Positions 33,236 through 44,569 of a stretch of 64,000 nt of DNA are shown piece after piece (positions within the stretch are counted from its first letter, which is position 1; each line of letters starts with the position of its first letter). The notes below the pieces were generated by a model. It searched no databases, was not told the DNA's origin, and saw nothing but the letters and a program-made list of their open reading frames with translations. A program made the position numbers and the translations under genes. This DNA is from Scolanthus callimorphus (Eukaryota > Cnidaria > Anthozoa > Actiniaria > Edwardsiidae), in contig CM066923.1 in assembly GCA_033964015.1 (NCBI GenBank), positions 1,178,001-1,242,000 on the forward strand. Reading direction: 5' to 3'.

Positions 33236-35255
33236 GCTGACTATACCGCTGCCAATAGTTCGCCTCATGTAGTCCAAAGTAGATTTATCGGCAAATTACT
33301 CGGACAGAGCTGAAATGAGCTTTCTGCGAGTTTCTAACTTCGCAGTTTATTAAGATTGTGGACACAAGTAGCCCTTAGCTAAAGCTAAAGACAACATGCC
33401 AAATTTTAAAATTTGGAGGATATGATCTTGAGGTATTAGTCCTAAACTTAGAGAGAGGTTACTTGATGAGCACAAAATTGGACATTTCCTTTAATATGAG
33501 CGTGTCAAAATGCGTCTAAATTATGCAAAGGAACTAAGGTAACAAATGTTTTTCACAAAAAAGTTTGAGAAATAACGGCAGCCGAATAAATTGATAAAAG
33601 TAACAGATCACTAAATCTCATTTTCGCTCTGCCGATTACTCGCGGTATAGGGCGCACATTTCGTGGACTCGGAAGACGTCCTACATGGATTCTTTCCATG
33701 GATTCGTAAAATAAGGATCGTATCGCATATATCCTCCTTCAGCAGTAGCCTGTGTGTCGATCGGCTGCAAAGGTGGCTACGTGACCAGGGTCTTGTTTAA
33801 AGTGGCTCGGCACAGGTACTAGACTTGTCCCAAGTCAAACTCGTGGTGGTTTCTTAAAGACATTTAAAGCAAGACTTGTAGAAAATTGGCGAAAGTTTAT
33901 TTCCGTTTAAGAAGACTCATATCTGATACAATGAAAAACGTAACACTCCGTCTTCCTCGAAAACGACGACATTTCCGAGACTTTTTTACATTTGCCGACT
34001 TTATAAAGGACATTATCTCTGTCGTTATGTACATTCCACCAGCTTCATTTGGTGTGTAGATTTCCTAAAGATGTCAACCTAAAATTTCCCTGCTAGCAGA
34101 GGCCTCTTTTCTCTGCGTTCGCCAGGAAAAGAGACCTCTGCGCTCCACAACTTGGACGGTTTGCTGACCGTTTCTTGAGCCCACTATTTGCGCACGCATA
34201 TCTACAGACGCATATCTGACTTAAATGCAAAGAAATTTTAATATTACGAATTTTTCTCGCGTTTGTACAGTAAAATGCGCTAAACTGACAAAACAAATCA
34301 AGATTTGTTGGTATCGAAAAACGAAGCAGTGCATTATGGGTAGCATAAGCCCGCCCCCTATCCTTAGAGATCTGGAATAGGACTCGAGCTCTCTGAGAAG
34401 AAATACCCGAATGTATTGAAATAATATTTATTGACATTCCAGTGTAAGCAAGGGTGATGAACACTATGCGCGAAATCTCCTCTCAATTGCTATACCAGAC
34501 CTGCCTATGAAGTGATTGGTTTAACAGCAAGGGCGTGTATAATAACCCCGGTTATTACTAGGCATTCCTCTTGTCCGAGTCATTGATAGCTCTACCAACG
34601 GGCGGTATCTATACCGTATCGAAAATTGACATCTTAATGAGGGTTTCTCGGCAGAGGAAGTTTACATTTCTGGTAAAACGGCTTCCCCAATTAGCAAGGC
34701 TCGCGATGCTTTACGATAGGTTTTCAAGGTTAAAACAACACTCCGTCGCCTAAGATTACTTGTTGTCAGCTCCCAGATAAGACTGTAAAGTCTAGAACTC
34801 AGGTAGGTGAAATTTATAAGTCGAAAAGATGTGATTGCAGTGTTGTGTTTTGCTGTGTTTTGGTGACTACAGTTAATGGTCCAAATCGTGGCCACTTTTC
34901 CTTTTTTCGCCATATCTTTCCTGAAAAGTATGAAATTCCCACTTACTAGACTCAGGGACAATCAAAGATTTAGTAAAGCCTTTGCCAATCTATCTTTAAT
35001 TAACATAACAGCATACTTTTGATAATATTTTCGATTTTGCAGATGCCTTAATCGCGGTCATCACCCAAATTCCGTTCTACTTTTTCGAGTTCACCCTTTG
35101 CACTATTTGAGCAAGAAACTTGCTTGCGCTGATTGCATTATAATATTTGGAAAGTGAAGTAACAGTTTTCAGTACATTACACACGTCTGGTTTAGAATAT
35201 TTTGATATAATTTCTAGCGTCTGTGTACACCTATATCAGAAAAGGTTGCACCATA

Positions 35256-35508
35256 GCCTGCTCACAGGCGTTGTAGAGTAGTTTTTAGGTCGAAAAACCC
35301 GAGTTTGCTTTCTCGTGGCCGCCATCTTGGATTTGTGACAAAATGTGACAAATCTGGGGGGAAGGGGGCGGGGAGTTTGCTTTCTCGTGGCCGCCATCTT
35401 GGATTTGTGAGAAAAATGACACTAGTCACCAAATCCAAGATGGCGGCACGCGAGAGCAAACTCGGGTTTTTCGACCTAAAAACTACTCTCCAACGCCTGC
35501 GAGCAGGC
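35256..35508. mobile_element. MITE with long inverted ends and repeated YY1-like motifs
   Basis: The left arm GCCTGCTCACAGGCGTTG... pairs with ...CAACGCCTGCGAGCAGGC on the right. Both arms contain TAGTTTTTAGGTCGAAAAAC or its complement. The motif GCCGCCATCTTGGATTTG occurs twice forward (near 35319 and 35390) and once inverted (near 35437). No clear target duplication. Confidence 0.75.
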
Positions 35509-36339
35509 CACTTGTACCATCACTACTACATCGGAGAAACTAAGAAGAACGAAATTCTTAACTCAGTACAAAAACAGGAAACAGGGTGATAAGTATTGCT
35601 ATTTAGGGCCCGACATTTCAACCATATGGTCACCAATGGCGACTAGATTTAGGGTTTGTCGAGCAAACATTTCAACCTAGTCAACAAATGGCGACTTACC
35701 CTTTTAGTCTGTAGATAAAAAAATGTCCTCAACAATGTCCTCAAAAGTAGCTGTGGACAGCATTAGTTCAGGAGGAAAGATGGCGGTCAGATTTAGGTTG
35801 TGACGACCAAACTTCCCTATTTGGCGACTATAATATTTTATTTTATATCGAATCCTGCTATTTATCCTAAAAAAAAAAACAGTGTCCGTGATTCTGTTTT
35901 GGTATACCTATTTGCTCCCATGATGCATCACGGGCTGCAACAGACAGACATCGTAAATTCAAGCAAAATAAGTTTAGTTTCACTCGGCAAATTGCAGCCC
36001 TACTCCATAATAACAAGTATTGACAGTAAAAAACCGCTTATAACAACCTTCACTTCACAACAACAACAACAAACAAATTTATTTGGTGCCTTATACATGA
36101 TTGTACATCGGTATTGTCCAAATAAAAATTAAGATAAAAAGAAGAAAAAGGAGGTCGATGCCATTATCCCTGGATTCCTTTCACTTATGGGCCTACTTTA
36201 CGAATTTTAGACCCCCCCCCCCCCCCCCCCCCCAGATGATTATTGCACAGCCCCTTACTCAAAGTAGGGGGGTAGTGTAGTATACTGTAGATTGTTTCAA
36301 CGCCCGCGGCAACCCACATGAAAAATCCGAAGCGATTAA

Positions 36340-36575
36340 AGGGGCACTCGCACGCTTGCCTGACAAGCAAATAATTCAAATCGCAATCCAATTGCATCCT
36401 CTTGATGATAGATAAAAACACTATAGATTACTATTGATGTAACAGCTAAAAGGTCATTTAACAAACCTGGACTGTTATTTTGGTTATTCCCGGTAAACTT
36501 AATTGTATTTTTGGCGATTAGAATTAGACTTATTTTTTGACAGGTTGTCCAAAAATTAAGCGTGCGAGTGCCCCT
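36340..36575. mobile_element. 236-bp element flanked by TTAA
   Basis: The inverted ends AGGGGCACTCGCACGCTT and AAGCGTGCGAGTGCCCCT match perfectly over 18 bp. TTAA lies at 36336-36339 and 36576-36579. TTAA duplication fits piggyBac- or Kolobok-type mobilisation. It has no coding capacity. Confidence 0.85.
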
Positions 36576-38261
36576 TTAAAGCCCGTCTGCTCAAGTAAAA
36601 GAAAACCTTTTTAATTATTAAAGTACTTAAACAAGTCATTTCTCGCAGACCAATTACATCACGAATCCACATTTCTCTATTCTCGCACGGGTATTTACGT
36701 TAATTTTACCGTCGTTCTAAAGCAACACTTTGACAAATGGATGTGATTGCGCCAATTATCACCAAGTCTCGTTTTGTTGCCTGCGCCTGTGTTCATCAGC
36801 TGTTCTCCGTGCATATACACTAGCAAATGATGCTGCGACATGCCTCGGTAGCGTTTTCCTGGGATAACAACAAGTTCGTTTTTGGTTTTATAGATCTGGA
36901 AAGAACCGAATTTCATCTACAACTGGTAAGACCTGATAAGACGCTTCCACGTTATTACGGTTTTTAGAATTCTGCGAGCTTTGCATCGACTAATTTGTGT
37001 TTTCCTAAGCGTTCCCTGAAACAAACATCTAAGCAACCCGGTAGCTTTTGCAAAACCTTGAAAAATCTTCGAGATGTTCTTGCTCAATATTTATCATAAC
37101 TATATGTCATTAATCTTAAAAGGTCTACAAATTCTAGCTCACACAGTCTTGTTAACACAACTTTAGCAGAAACGTGGAAGGGAAGCAGAGAAAAGACAAT
37201 TTTGACCTTTTTTCAAACTAGATTTTCACAATTTTAATCTTTGATGATGCTTTTCTGGCTTGGATTTTTAGCATGCTTGTCTTTTTAAAGTGCAATTAAT
37301 TTGCGAAAAGCAGCGATTTTACCAATACATATTCATTGGATGGAAAAGAAATAGGCTCATTGCAAATAACTTATTCGAATTTAAAACCTTACAATTAAGA
37401 TCTTAAAGACTTACAGCAAGAACGAGCTATTTTGGGATTTCACGTGCCCATTAGAGGTGGCAAGAAAATTAATACTTTTAAATAATGGAAATAGAATTAT
37501 TGTTAAAAAGGAATTGCCAAAAGCGAAAATAATAATTTATTCTCTTTACATCCATCCGATGATGAAAAACACAGGGATTGTCCTTAATTCCTCGGAAGAA
37601 AATGACACGTTAGTAATCACACTTTACTTTCTCATGCATGTCAAATTCAATAGTAGAATTAACTACAGACTTTAAAAAATTCTCGGAAATTGACTGAAAA
37701 TATCTTTATCCCTGAACTGGAGATTAAATGCCATAATCCCTAGTCTTAGTTTTACAATAGTGGCTACAAAGGGGATTCCATGTACCGTTCGTAATCGTTT
37801 TACAAAAGATTTAGGATAAGTACATGGCTCAGTAATAAGTCTCTACCCTGTGGGGGATCAGAGGTTTCTTCTGGCAGTCTTTGACTTGAAGAAAGAAACT
37901 CCGCTGCTCGTAGGCTACAAGATATGTTAGAGTATCCGAAACCAAACAAGAGCTTAAAAATCTTCCGATGATCTCTTATGACATAGCCTGAGCATTGAAA
38001 GCATTTGAGCTCCAATTTTGCCATATATTGTCTCTAGTGATGCCCCTCACTTCAAAATCTGTTCCGCCCATGTTTTTAGTAGAATTTACATGTTTCGTCG
38101 CGTATTTGATTTGGCGTGCAAAACGCTGAAAACGTCACAACAATGTACAAAACAAAGTGAAGACAAAACACACGTGTCGTGATGACTTTTGATCGTTTGG
38201 TATTGCCGTTCTACTAATTGGTACTAGAAAAGACAAATATATCGGTGAAGTCTACAAGATA

Positions 38262-38513
38262 GAGCGGATTTCACATGACTGTCAAGACTTGTTATGTAAT
38301 TGCGATTGCTTTGCGTTCTCATTGGCTACTCGTTTTTCTCAGCCAATTAAATTCAGTAGTAAATACAATTGTGTACTTACTTAGTAATTGGTTCGGCTTG
38401 CAATTGGCTAAGAAAAAAGCCATTTAGGAGCAAGTCGTGATTTCTCTCGATTCTGATTGGCTAGTGATTGCTCAATTGTAATTGTTTTCACGACAGTCAT
38501 GTGAAAACCGCTC
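38262..38513. mobile_element. GAGCGGTTTTCA-family MITE, copy 2, 252 bp
   Basis: The ends GAGCGGATTTCACATGACTG and CAGTCATGTGAAAACCGCTC are inverted. TA flanks both sides (38260-38261 and 38514-38515). The interior repeats TTGGCTA and ATTGGCT. Confidence 0.85.
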
Positions 38514-38627
38514 TATCATCCTAGATATCATTGCGGCACTCTGACGTCATTTTGTGCCCTATATCTCATTTAGCTCTACTAGCCGCGGCGGAGAGGACTA
38601 CCCTTGCCGATGTTTCTCTTAGTATAT

Positions 38628-38890
38628 TATACCGTTTCCGGGAAACGTTGTCACCCAAAAAGCGTATACCGGTTGAAGCGCAAATGATAATGCGGGGCAT
38701 CTAAACTGCTACTGTTTGATCTGAATTATCTGAGTTATTGCAACCACAAAAAAATCATTAAATTTCAGCACATTTCTAAGCATGTTTGTTTCTAATATTT
38801 ACAGAGATTCAAATAAATATTTACCCATACTCCCTAGCGCACCAAGCTTTGTTGCTTTTTCCAGTGACAACGTATCCCGGAAACGGTATA
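38628..38890. mobile_element. MITE with TATACCGTTTCCGGGAAACG ends
   Basis: The left end continues TTGTCAC. The right end is GTGACAACGTATCCCGGAAA followed by CGGTATA, one mismatch in about 27 bp. The flanking bases are TA-rich, so the exact duplication is ambiguous. Confidence 0.8.
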
Positions 38891-39245
38891 TAGTTGAGAA
38901 ACATTGTAAGAATGCGAGGGTGAGCCCGCGAGCAACACAGCCGTAGCACGTGTCTGGTATTTCGCGTGGTTCTTTTGGTTTGCGTTTCTCCCCAGCGCAA
39001 TTAAAACAACCACGCGAAATCCAGACGCGCGAACAACTTTGCTAGTTAATACTGAGAAGACTGACAGAAAACTACTCTGCTCGCAGGGTAGGACGCTGAT
39101 TTATTAGTGAACTACGGTGTATATAGGCAAACTGCCAGAGCAATAAAATCTACAGTAGACCTCGAAACGAACCTAGCGTTACATTCTACTGGACTATCTA
39201 CTGAGAAAAACAGATGGACAAACTGTGTGACACCGCCTTATTAGT

Positions 39246-40048
39246 GGAGCTCCTGAGCGGAGCACTATACATAAGGAAAAGTGGTATACAGACGTATAAC
39301 CGTCAAGTCGCTATGAGTGGTTTGAGAGGTTTTTATCATTTTCAATGACGTAAACAGTGACGACATGTCTCGTGACTTTGACAATAACCAGGTATGAACC
39401 TAAAGACCACTTTTGCCAAGCTTGGTCGTTATTGGAGCTTTCCTTTTGGAGATATGATTTTTTCTTGTTTCGTTCCTGAATAAAAGGTATAGTGTATGTC
39501 CGCCCGGCACACAGGCATCCCCATTCCAGGCGGGAAAATAAGCAAGAATGCACACGCGCGAGCATCCTTTCTTTGTCGCCTTCGTGTTTAGTTTTAACGG
39601 AGCTCCGGCCCGGCGCTAGTTGACCAACATTATGTTAGAGGCAAGGGGGGTGCACCACCTAGGTCACGCGGCATGACGTCATCGATGACGTCATCAAAAC
39701 TAGAAAAGTCAATATCTCAAGAAGGTAACATCGCTAGGTGACCAAACTTGGGTAAAGTTATTTTGATGTAAAGGGGGAGCACCACCAAGGTCATGCGGTA
39801 TGACGTCATCGATGACGTCATCAAAACTAGATCGAAAAGTCATTATCTCGAGAAGGGAACATTGCTAGGAGACCAAACTTGGACTACGTTTTTTTGGAGG
39901 CAAGGGGATGCACCACCAAGATCACGTGGTATTACGTCATCGATGACGTCATCAAAACTAGAAAAGTAGATACCGCGATGACTAATGCTGGTATGTCAGT
40001 AATGATTCGAGCTCCGCTTTTAGGCAGTGCCTAAATCTATATATATTT
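39246..40048. mobile_element. Helentron/HINE-like repeat element carrying a tandem CRE array
   Basis: The left end has AGTGGAGCTCCTGAGCGGAG. The right end has GAGCTCCGCTTTTAGGCAGT, forming the palindrome TTTAGGCAGTGCCTAAA, then TCTATATAT. The same ends bound 47634-47873, and a related 3' end is near 16973. Sub-terminal inverted GGAGCTCC blocks plus a 3' hairpin and internal tandem repeats resemble Helentron-associated elements. The class is inferred. Confidence 0.5.
39640..39968. repeat. Three tandem ~127-bp units, each with a double CRE palindrome
   Basis: Each unit has a GCACCACC...GGTCA/C block, a CRE pair, CATCAAAACTAGA, and ATCTC.AGAAGG then GACCAAACTTGG. CRE octamers TGACGTCA are at 39674, 39686, 39801, 39813 and 39944. 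The sixth position, 39932, reads TTACGTCA. In units 1 and 2 the pair forms the perfect 20-bp palindrome TGACGTCATCGATGACGTCA. Confidence 0.9.
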
Positions 40049-40624
40049 TTTTTATGAGAACAATATCCCATAAGGGCTTCCAGTCGTACAGCCTTTTCAG
40101 GTGTTTACCATCAAAAGCTCATGTGGAGCTCAATGAAATGGGGCGATAGAGAGAATGGAATTTATAATCGTGTTTTTCATCCTTCCAGCCCAAGTCGCCT
40201 CACTCAGGCCTTGATTTGTGGTAGACAAAACATGTAGTGAATCTTGAAAAGAAAAGAAAATATTTCTGTTCGTCATTCATTAGATATTTGTAACTCGGCT
40301 CGTGAAATTACAAATACTTTAGACATATCACGAGTGGTATTTATGCCAAATATCACTACAAAATATGCGATTATTTGTTTATAATATGACCAAAGACATT
40401 GTTTCGCTGAAATAACACTCCTCCTAGCCAATCAGAATGCAGAAATGTATTGGGTCATAAATAAGAGTGAAAGACTAAACGAAATAGGATTAGACTTCGT
40501 ATTCTAAATTATTTGTTGCGGACGTGTCACACGCGTGCGCGTAAAAGTGGCGGGAATTTAGCTAGGAACATCAGTCGACCATAAGAAACGTTTTCTCTAC
40601 TGATGCGCGTTACACAGGGAATTG

Positions 40625-40860
40625 CTGCAGAAACCCATCCATGGGAAAAGCTGAATTTCCCATGGTAGAAGAAGGGGAAGTGCTCGGACTTCCCATGGCT
40701 ATTCCGAACACTTCCCATGCGTGTGCCTTGGGAAATTCAGCTTTTCCCATGAATGGGTTTCTGCATTATTAACATTGTAAATTATATATATTGAGCTGAA
40801 ATGGATGATTTAACCGTGCTTAAATAAATATTTTACTTACTGCAGAAATTCCCTGTGTTA
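40625..40860. repeat. Foldback element with nested inverted repeats
   Basis: The outer arms are CACAGGGAATTGCTGCAGAA / CTGCAGAAATTCCCTGTGTT. The inner arms are TGCAGAAACCCAT, then GGGAAAAGCTGAATTTCCCA, against the complement near 40722-40763. TTCCCATG repeats in the centre. Confidence 0.7.
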
Positions 40861-41709
40861 ATAAATTACATAACTCATTTCATAAGACTTATTTCAGGCT
40901 TTCTAACTGCGTCGACCGCGCTAACATTATTTCTGCAACATGTTTGTAATGAACAAGAAACATCGCAGTACACACTGATGACAAAAAGGTAGTTTTTTCA
41001 TAATTCTGCAAACTCTGAAGCAACTTTACCAGCTTCCTTCGATCGCAAAACTATCAAGGCAGCCACAAACACCACTCAGGGGATTTGCAAAATCTACCAA
41101 TTGCTTAGGTGTTTGATTCAGTGAACGCTTTGATAACACAATTAATTAGTCCGTTCAGAGGTCCCAGGATTATGGATACCGCAGTAAAAAAATCCCCATT
41201 GTATTTTTTTAGGCCAACAAACTATAGATGTGTGAATAACGTTGCCACGTGAACGCATGACACCTCACATACGTCCAATCCAATCGTTAATTGGTACCAG
41301 CAGGTCTCACCCCATGGTGCGCGAAAGATTGTCAAAACGAAACGTCCCTTGTTCCAGCGAGAGATCGCAGTTTAGGGAAGCAAAAACTAGATTTAATAAT
41401 CATCGTACTAGTCAAACCGAGTCTGACATACTAAGGCATGGCTTTCTGAGGAGATGGAAACTTTTTTATTTATAGAATCTGTTTCAAACGCTTAGCGATG
41501 CAACAAAGTCGTTCTTGGTTTATTTGAGCTGGTGTCATGGTCATGGCTAGTTATTTTCAATTTAACATGAAGTGTTGCTGGTTCCTATAAGCGAAACACA
41601 ATTAACCTTCGTCAGTACATGACACTTCAAAGCATTTGTTTGCTCACTGGCAGTAATTTTTAATTCCAAATCCTCTTGAGGACGCCCATGAAAGTGTTGC
41701 TAATTTCTA

Positions 41710-42030
41710 TTAAGAAAAGCGCTGGTGGTGGCCAGCCAAACCAATTGAACATTTGATTCAACATTTGTGAATATTTTCAATATATTTTGTTCATGACAAG
41801 CTTTCAGCTTTCAGAATATTTTTGACTGTATGTTTATCGTTTTCTAAATCACTGAATCATGTTGAACCAATCTTGAATGTTGTTGAACCGTTCAACATTT
41901 TAAAAGGCGCCTTAAAAATACAGGTTCCCGTCGTGTCAATGATTCAAATCTTCACAAGTGCTTTCTTTTAGCCATCACGTTCAACTGATTTGAAAATTGC
42001 TGAGTATTTACTGAGCATCGCTAAAACATT
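41710..42030 (+). repeat. Dispersed repeat with GATTCAACATTTGT motif, copy A
   Basis: The blocks are GATTCAACATTTGTGAAT, TCTAAATCACTGAATCATGT, TGTTGAACCGTTCAACA, AATCTTCACAAGTGC and GAAAATTGCTGAGTATTTAC. They recur in the opposite orientation at 46975-47350, on the other side of the GPCR gene. Confidence 0.6.
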
Positions 42031-43310
42031 TGTGCTTAGAAGAACAAAAGAATGTTATGAGGATGTTAAACTGGTTTGACCTCGCCTGTGTGTTCAGAGT
42101 TTTCAATGCCCAGCGTTTCTTGGAATTTTCTTAGAATTTTCTGTGCAACTTAATGTCTGTCGTGTGCCTGATTTTGTGGTTCACCGTGGGCACAAACGAG
42201 TCTTTATTCATGTTTCCTTTGTTGACAGTAAACCGAGATCTCGCCTCAATACACTACACGTAACCTGTAATAGGGACAATAAAGCCAAAACTACTTGAGG
42301 TTGAGTGATCATCTTCAGTGACAGAACTCACAGGGTTCTACCATCAGTAAATCGTAATTGATCATATACGGAATGGATATTTGCGGTATAAACAATGTCA
42401 TTTAGTATTCTAAGAAAAAAATACCACATTAAGCTAGAGTTATAAATTGAGACGCTTTGATCATAAATGCCCGGTAAATGAAGAATTTGCAACAATACAT
42501 AAACTATCAGAAATTACTCTGACTATTCGATTTGTTTTTAAAAATTATACTCAAAGGAAACACTAGATAGGCAGCGATTTATAGATGCTCCACTTTGCCG
42601 AATGAAAGAAATAATTAGGCTCTAGTACTAAATGCCCCAAATCCGTCAATATTTTCGTTTCGAATTTATAGTTTTTGTTAACAGTTAAGGTACTTATCGT
42701 GCTTTCATGTGAGAAAAGAAAACAAATGGCGTTGGGGTTATGAGGAAAAAATAAGAGAGAAGAAAGGAAAAAACAAAGCACGCCTATCTTGATGAAAGGT
42801 ACTTGTTGAAAGAGGAAACTGCTATAGCAACGTTACCTTACAGCTTACGGCACGGAGTTCATTGTGATTTCCTTTTAAAATATTTATTGGTCTTTTAAAA
42901 AACAAGCCGCTAAAGCATCCTTATTAGCCGAGAGGCTTAATCAAGTGATAGTTAGTTTAGTTGTATTAAAAAAACGTATAAACTTTGACTGTGAAACATT
43001 AAGGGGGAGGTAAACAAGCCTTAAGGTTATATGGACTCGCAGAAGAAGCCCTTTGGTGTTTTCATTAACTATTTGTGTACAAAATAATAAAAGGGAACAA
43101 GGTGTGAAAGTAGATGATTGTATGAATACACTCACAAAGGACAATTGAGTGCTTCCCGTTTTAGATTCTACTTCCTGTCGAAATGCTAATATGAAACTGT
43201 TGCTGTGCTATGAACAACAATATGAATACAGCTTGAATATTGAATATTTCGTTTGCTTACATGAAACCATTTCCAGGTAATATTTTGACAAAAAATAAAA
43301 AGCATTTTTA

Positions 43311-43508
43311 TTCCCATTTTCCGCTTTCGGCAATTTGTAATTTTGTTAAGGATTTTTTTCGGGTTAAATCATAACGTTTAGCGCATTTGCTTTTTAAGTA
43401 ATGAAAACCTTCCCATTTTCCGCTTTCGGCAATTTGTAATTTTGTTAAGGATTTTTTTCGGGTTAAATCATAACGTTTAGCGCATTTGCTTTTTAAGTAA
43501 TGAAAACC
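43311..43508. repeat. 99-bp tandem duplication
   Basis: Two copies start at 43311 and 43410 and appear identical, with a short third start (CTTCCAT). They begin TTCCCATTTTCCGCTTTCGG. The open frame across them only reflects the 99-bp (3n) period. Confidence 0.9.
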
Positions 43509-44569
43509 TTCCATGTAAGTTGCCTCGATACATTCTTGACAGACGAATTTGAGGTTTTAGCCAGATATAAACGAACCGAGATAAATTAATTACTCTAGGA
43601 AACAGCATTTACCCGTTGTTAGTGAGTACTATTGATCGCTTTGCAGTAATCCCAACCAAGCCGTATTTAGCGTTATTTTTTCGTTTTCAGATAAACAGCA
43701 TCTAAAGAAGCCTGACGTACGTGCCGTGGTTGTGGCTGAGCTTGTAGTGACCCTTAATCCCCTGCTACCCCGAAGTCATTTACTGCTCACGGCTTCAATA
43801 GAGCTTCTTAGATGGTAGTGATACACTTGTCAAGGTCTGCTCTTATAAAGAATTGCTAAATAGCGGTATATTGGAGTAAGTTGGAACTGAAGTTCTTCGC
43901 CGACGGTAACGAATTCGTCAGAAACAACTAAATGATCGGCAATGGCAAAAGAAGTTAATTGATTATTCTTAAGTTAGCAAGTTGGTTTGTGGAGAATCCA
44001 TGTATGACGCATTCTCGGCTGATTGAGAGAGAGGGTCAAGGAAGTCCTCTACACTCAGATAAATTCCTCTTAGAGTGATTGACGTCCAAGGACACGCCTC
44101 GCTGTCAAGCTGGACGAATCACAGAGTAACGTCACAAGGAGGGGAACACAAAATATTCCGTCACAGCAGCTGCGGCACAGTAACCAAACATTAACCGAGA
44201 AATCAATTCTGTACTAATCCGAGGGGAAAACAGATCTTTTAGTTAACCGTTGGACCCGTTAAGCGTGATTGAGAACTTCGTCGCGCTGAAAAGAAAGTCT
44301 CGTGGAGTTTTATTTGTTCATCAAACGCCCTTTACAAGTCTTTTGCTAGTTTTGTTCGAGTGCGAGCTGATTAGTGCGTCAGACTTCGAGCAAACAGTCG
44401 AACGCACGTCTGTGTAGACTATTGTGTCATTTCTGGGATAGCAGCCAGGTCACGTACCACTTAAATTAGGAGGATTTCTAGCCCACTGGATCTGCAGATT
44501 CTACATTTCTTCCTGGTAAATTGCTGGTGCGGAGCTTAATCCAGAGGGAACACTTAGACGTCTAAAGAA

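Larger units (their letters stand above)
31857..44569. other. Gene-poor 12.7-kb stretch rich in small transposons
   Basis: No conserved protein exon was recognised. The stretch holds MITEs at 32028, 35256, 36340, 38262 and 38628, a G/C repeat at 33113, a CRE-bearing repeat element at 39246-40048, a foldback at 40625, a dispersed repeat at 41710 and a 99-bp tandem duplication at 43311. Short open frames at 34093-34464, 36695-36916 and 41242-41475 have no recognisable domain. About 44000-44569 is the 5' flank of the GPCR. Confidence 0.5.

Noticed and set aside
34093..34464. 123-residue minus-strand open frame
   Set aside because: No recognisable domain. It includes inverted CAGAGG/CCTCTG repeat sequence.
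36695..36916. 73-residue minus-strand open frame
   Set aside because: Codon pattern is plausible, but there is no family match, splice context or neighbour support.
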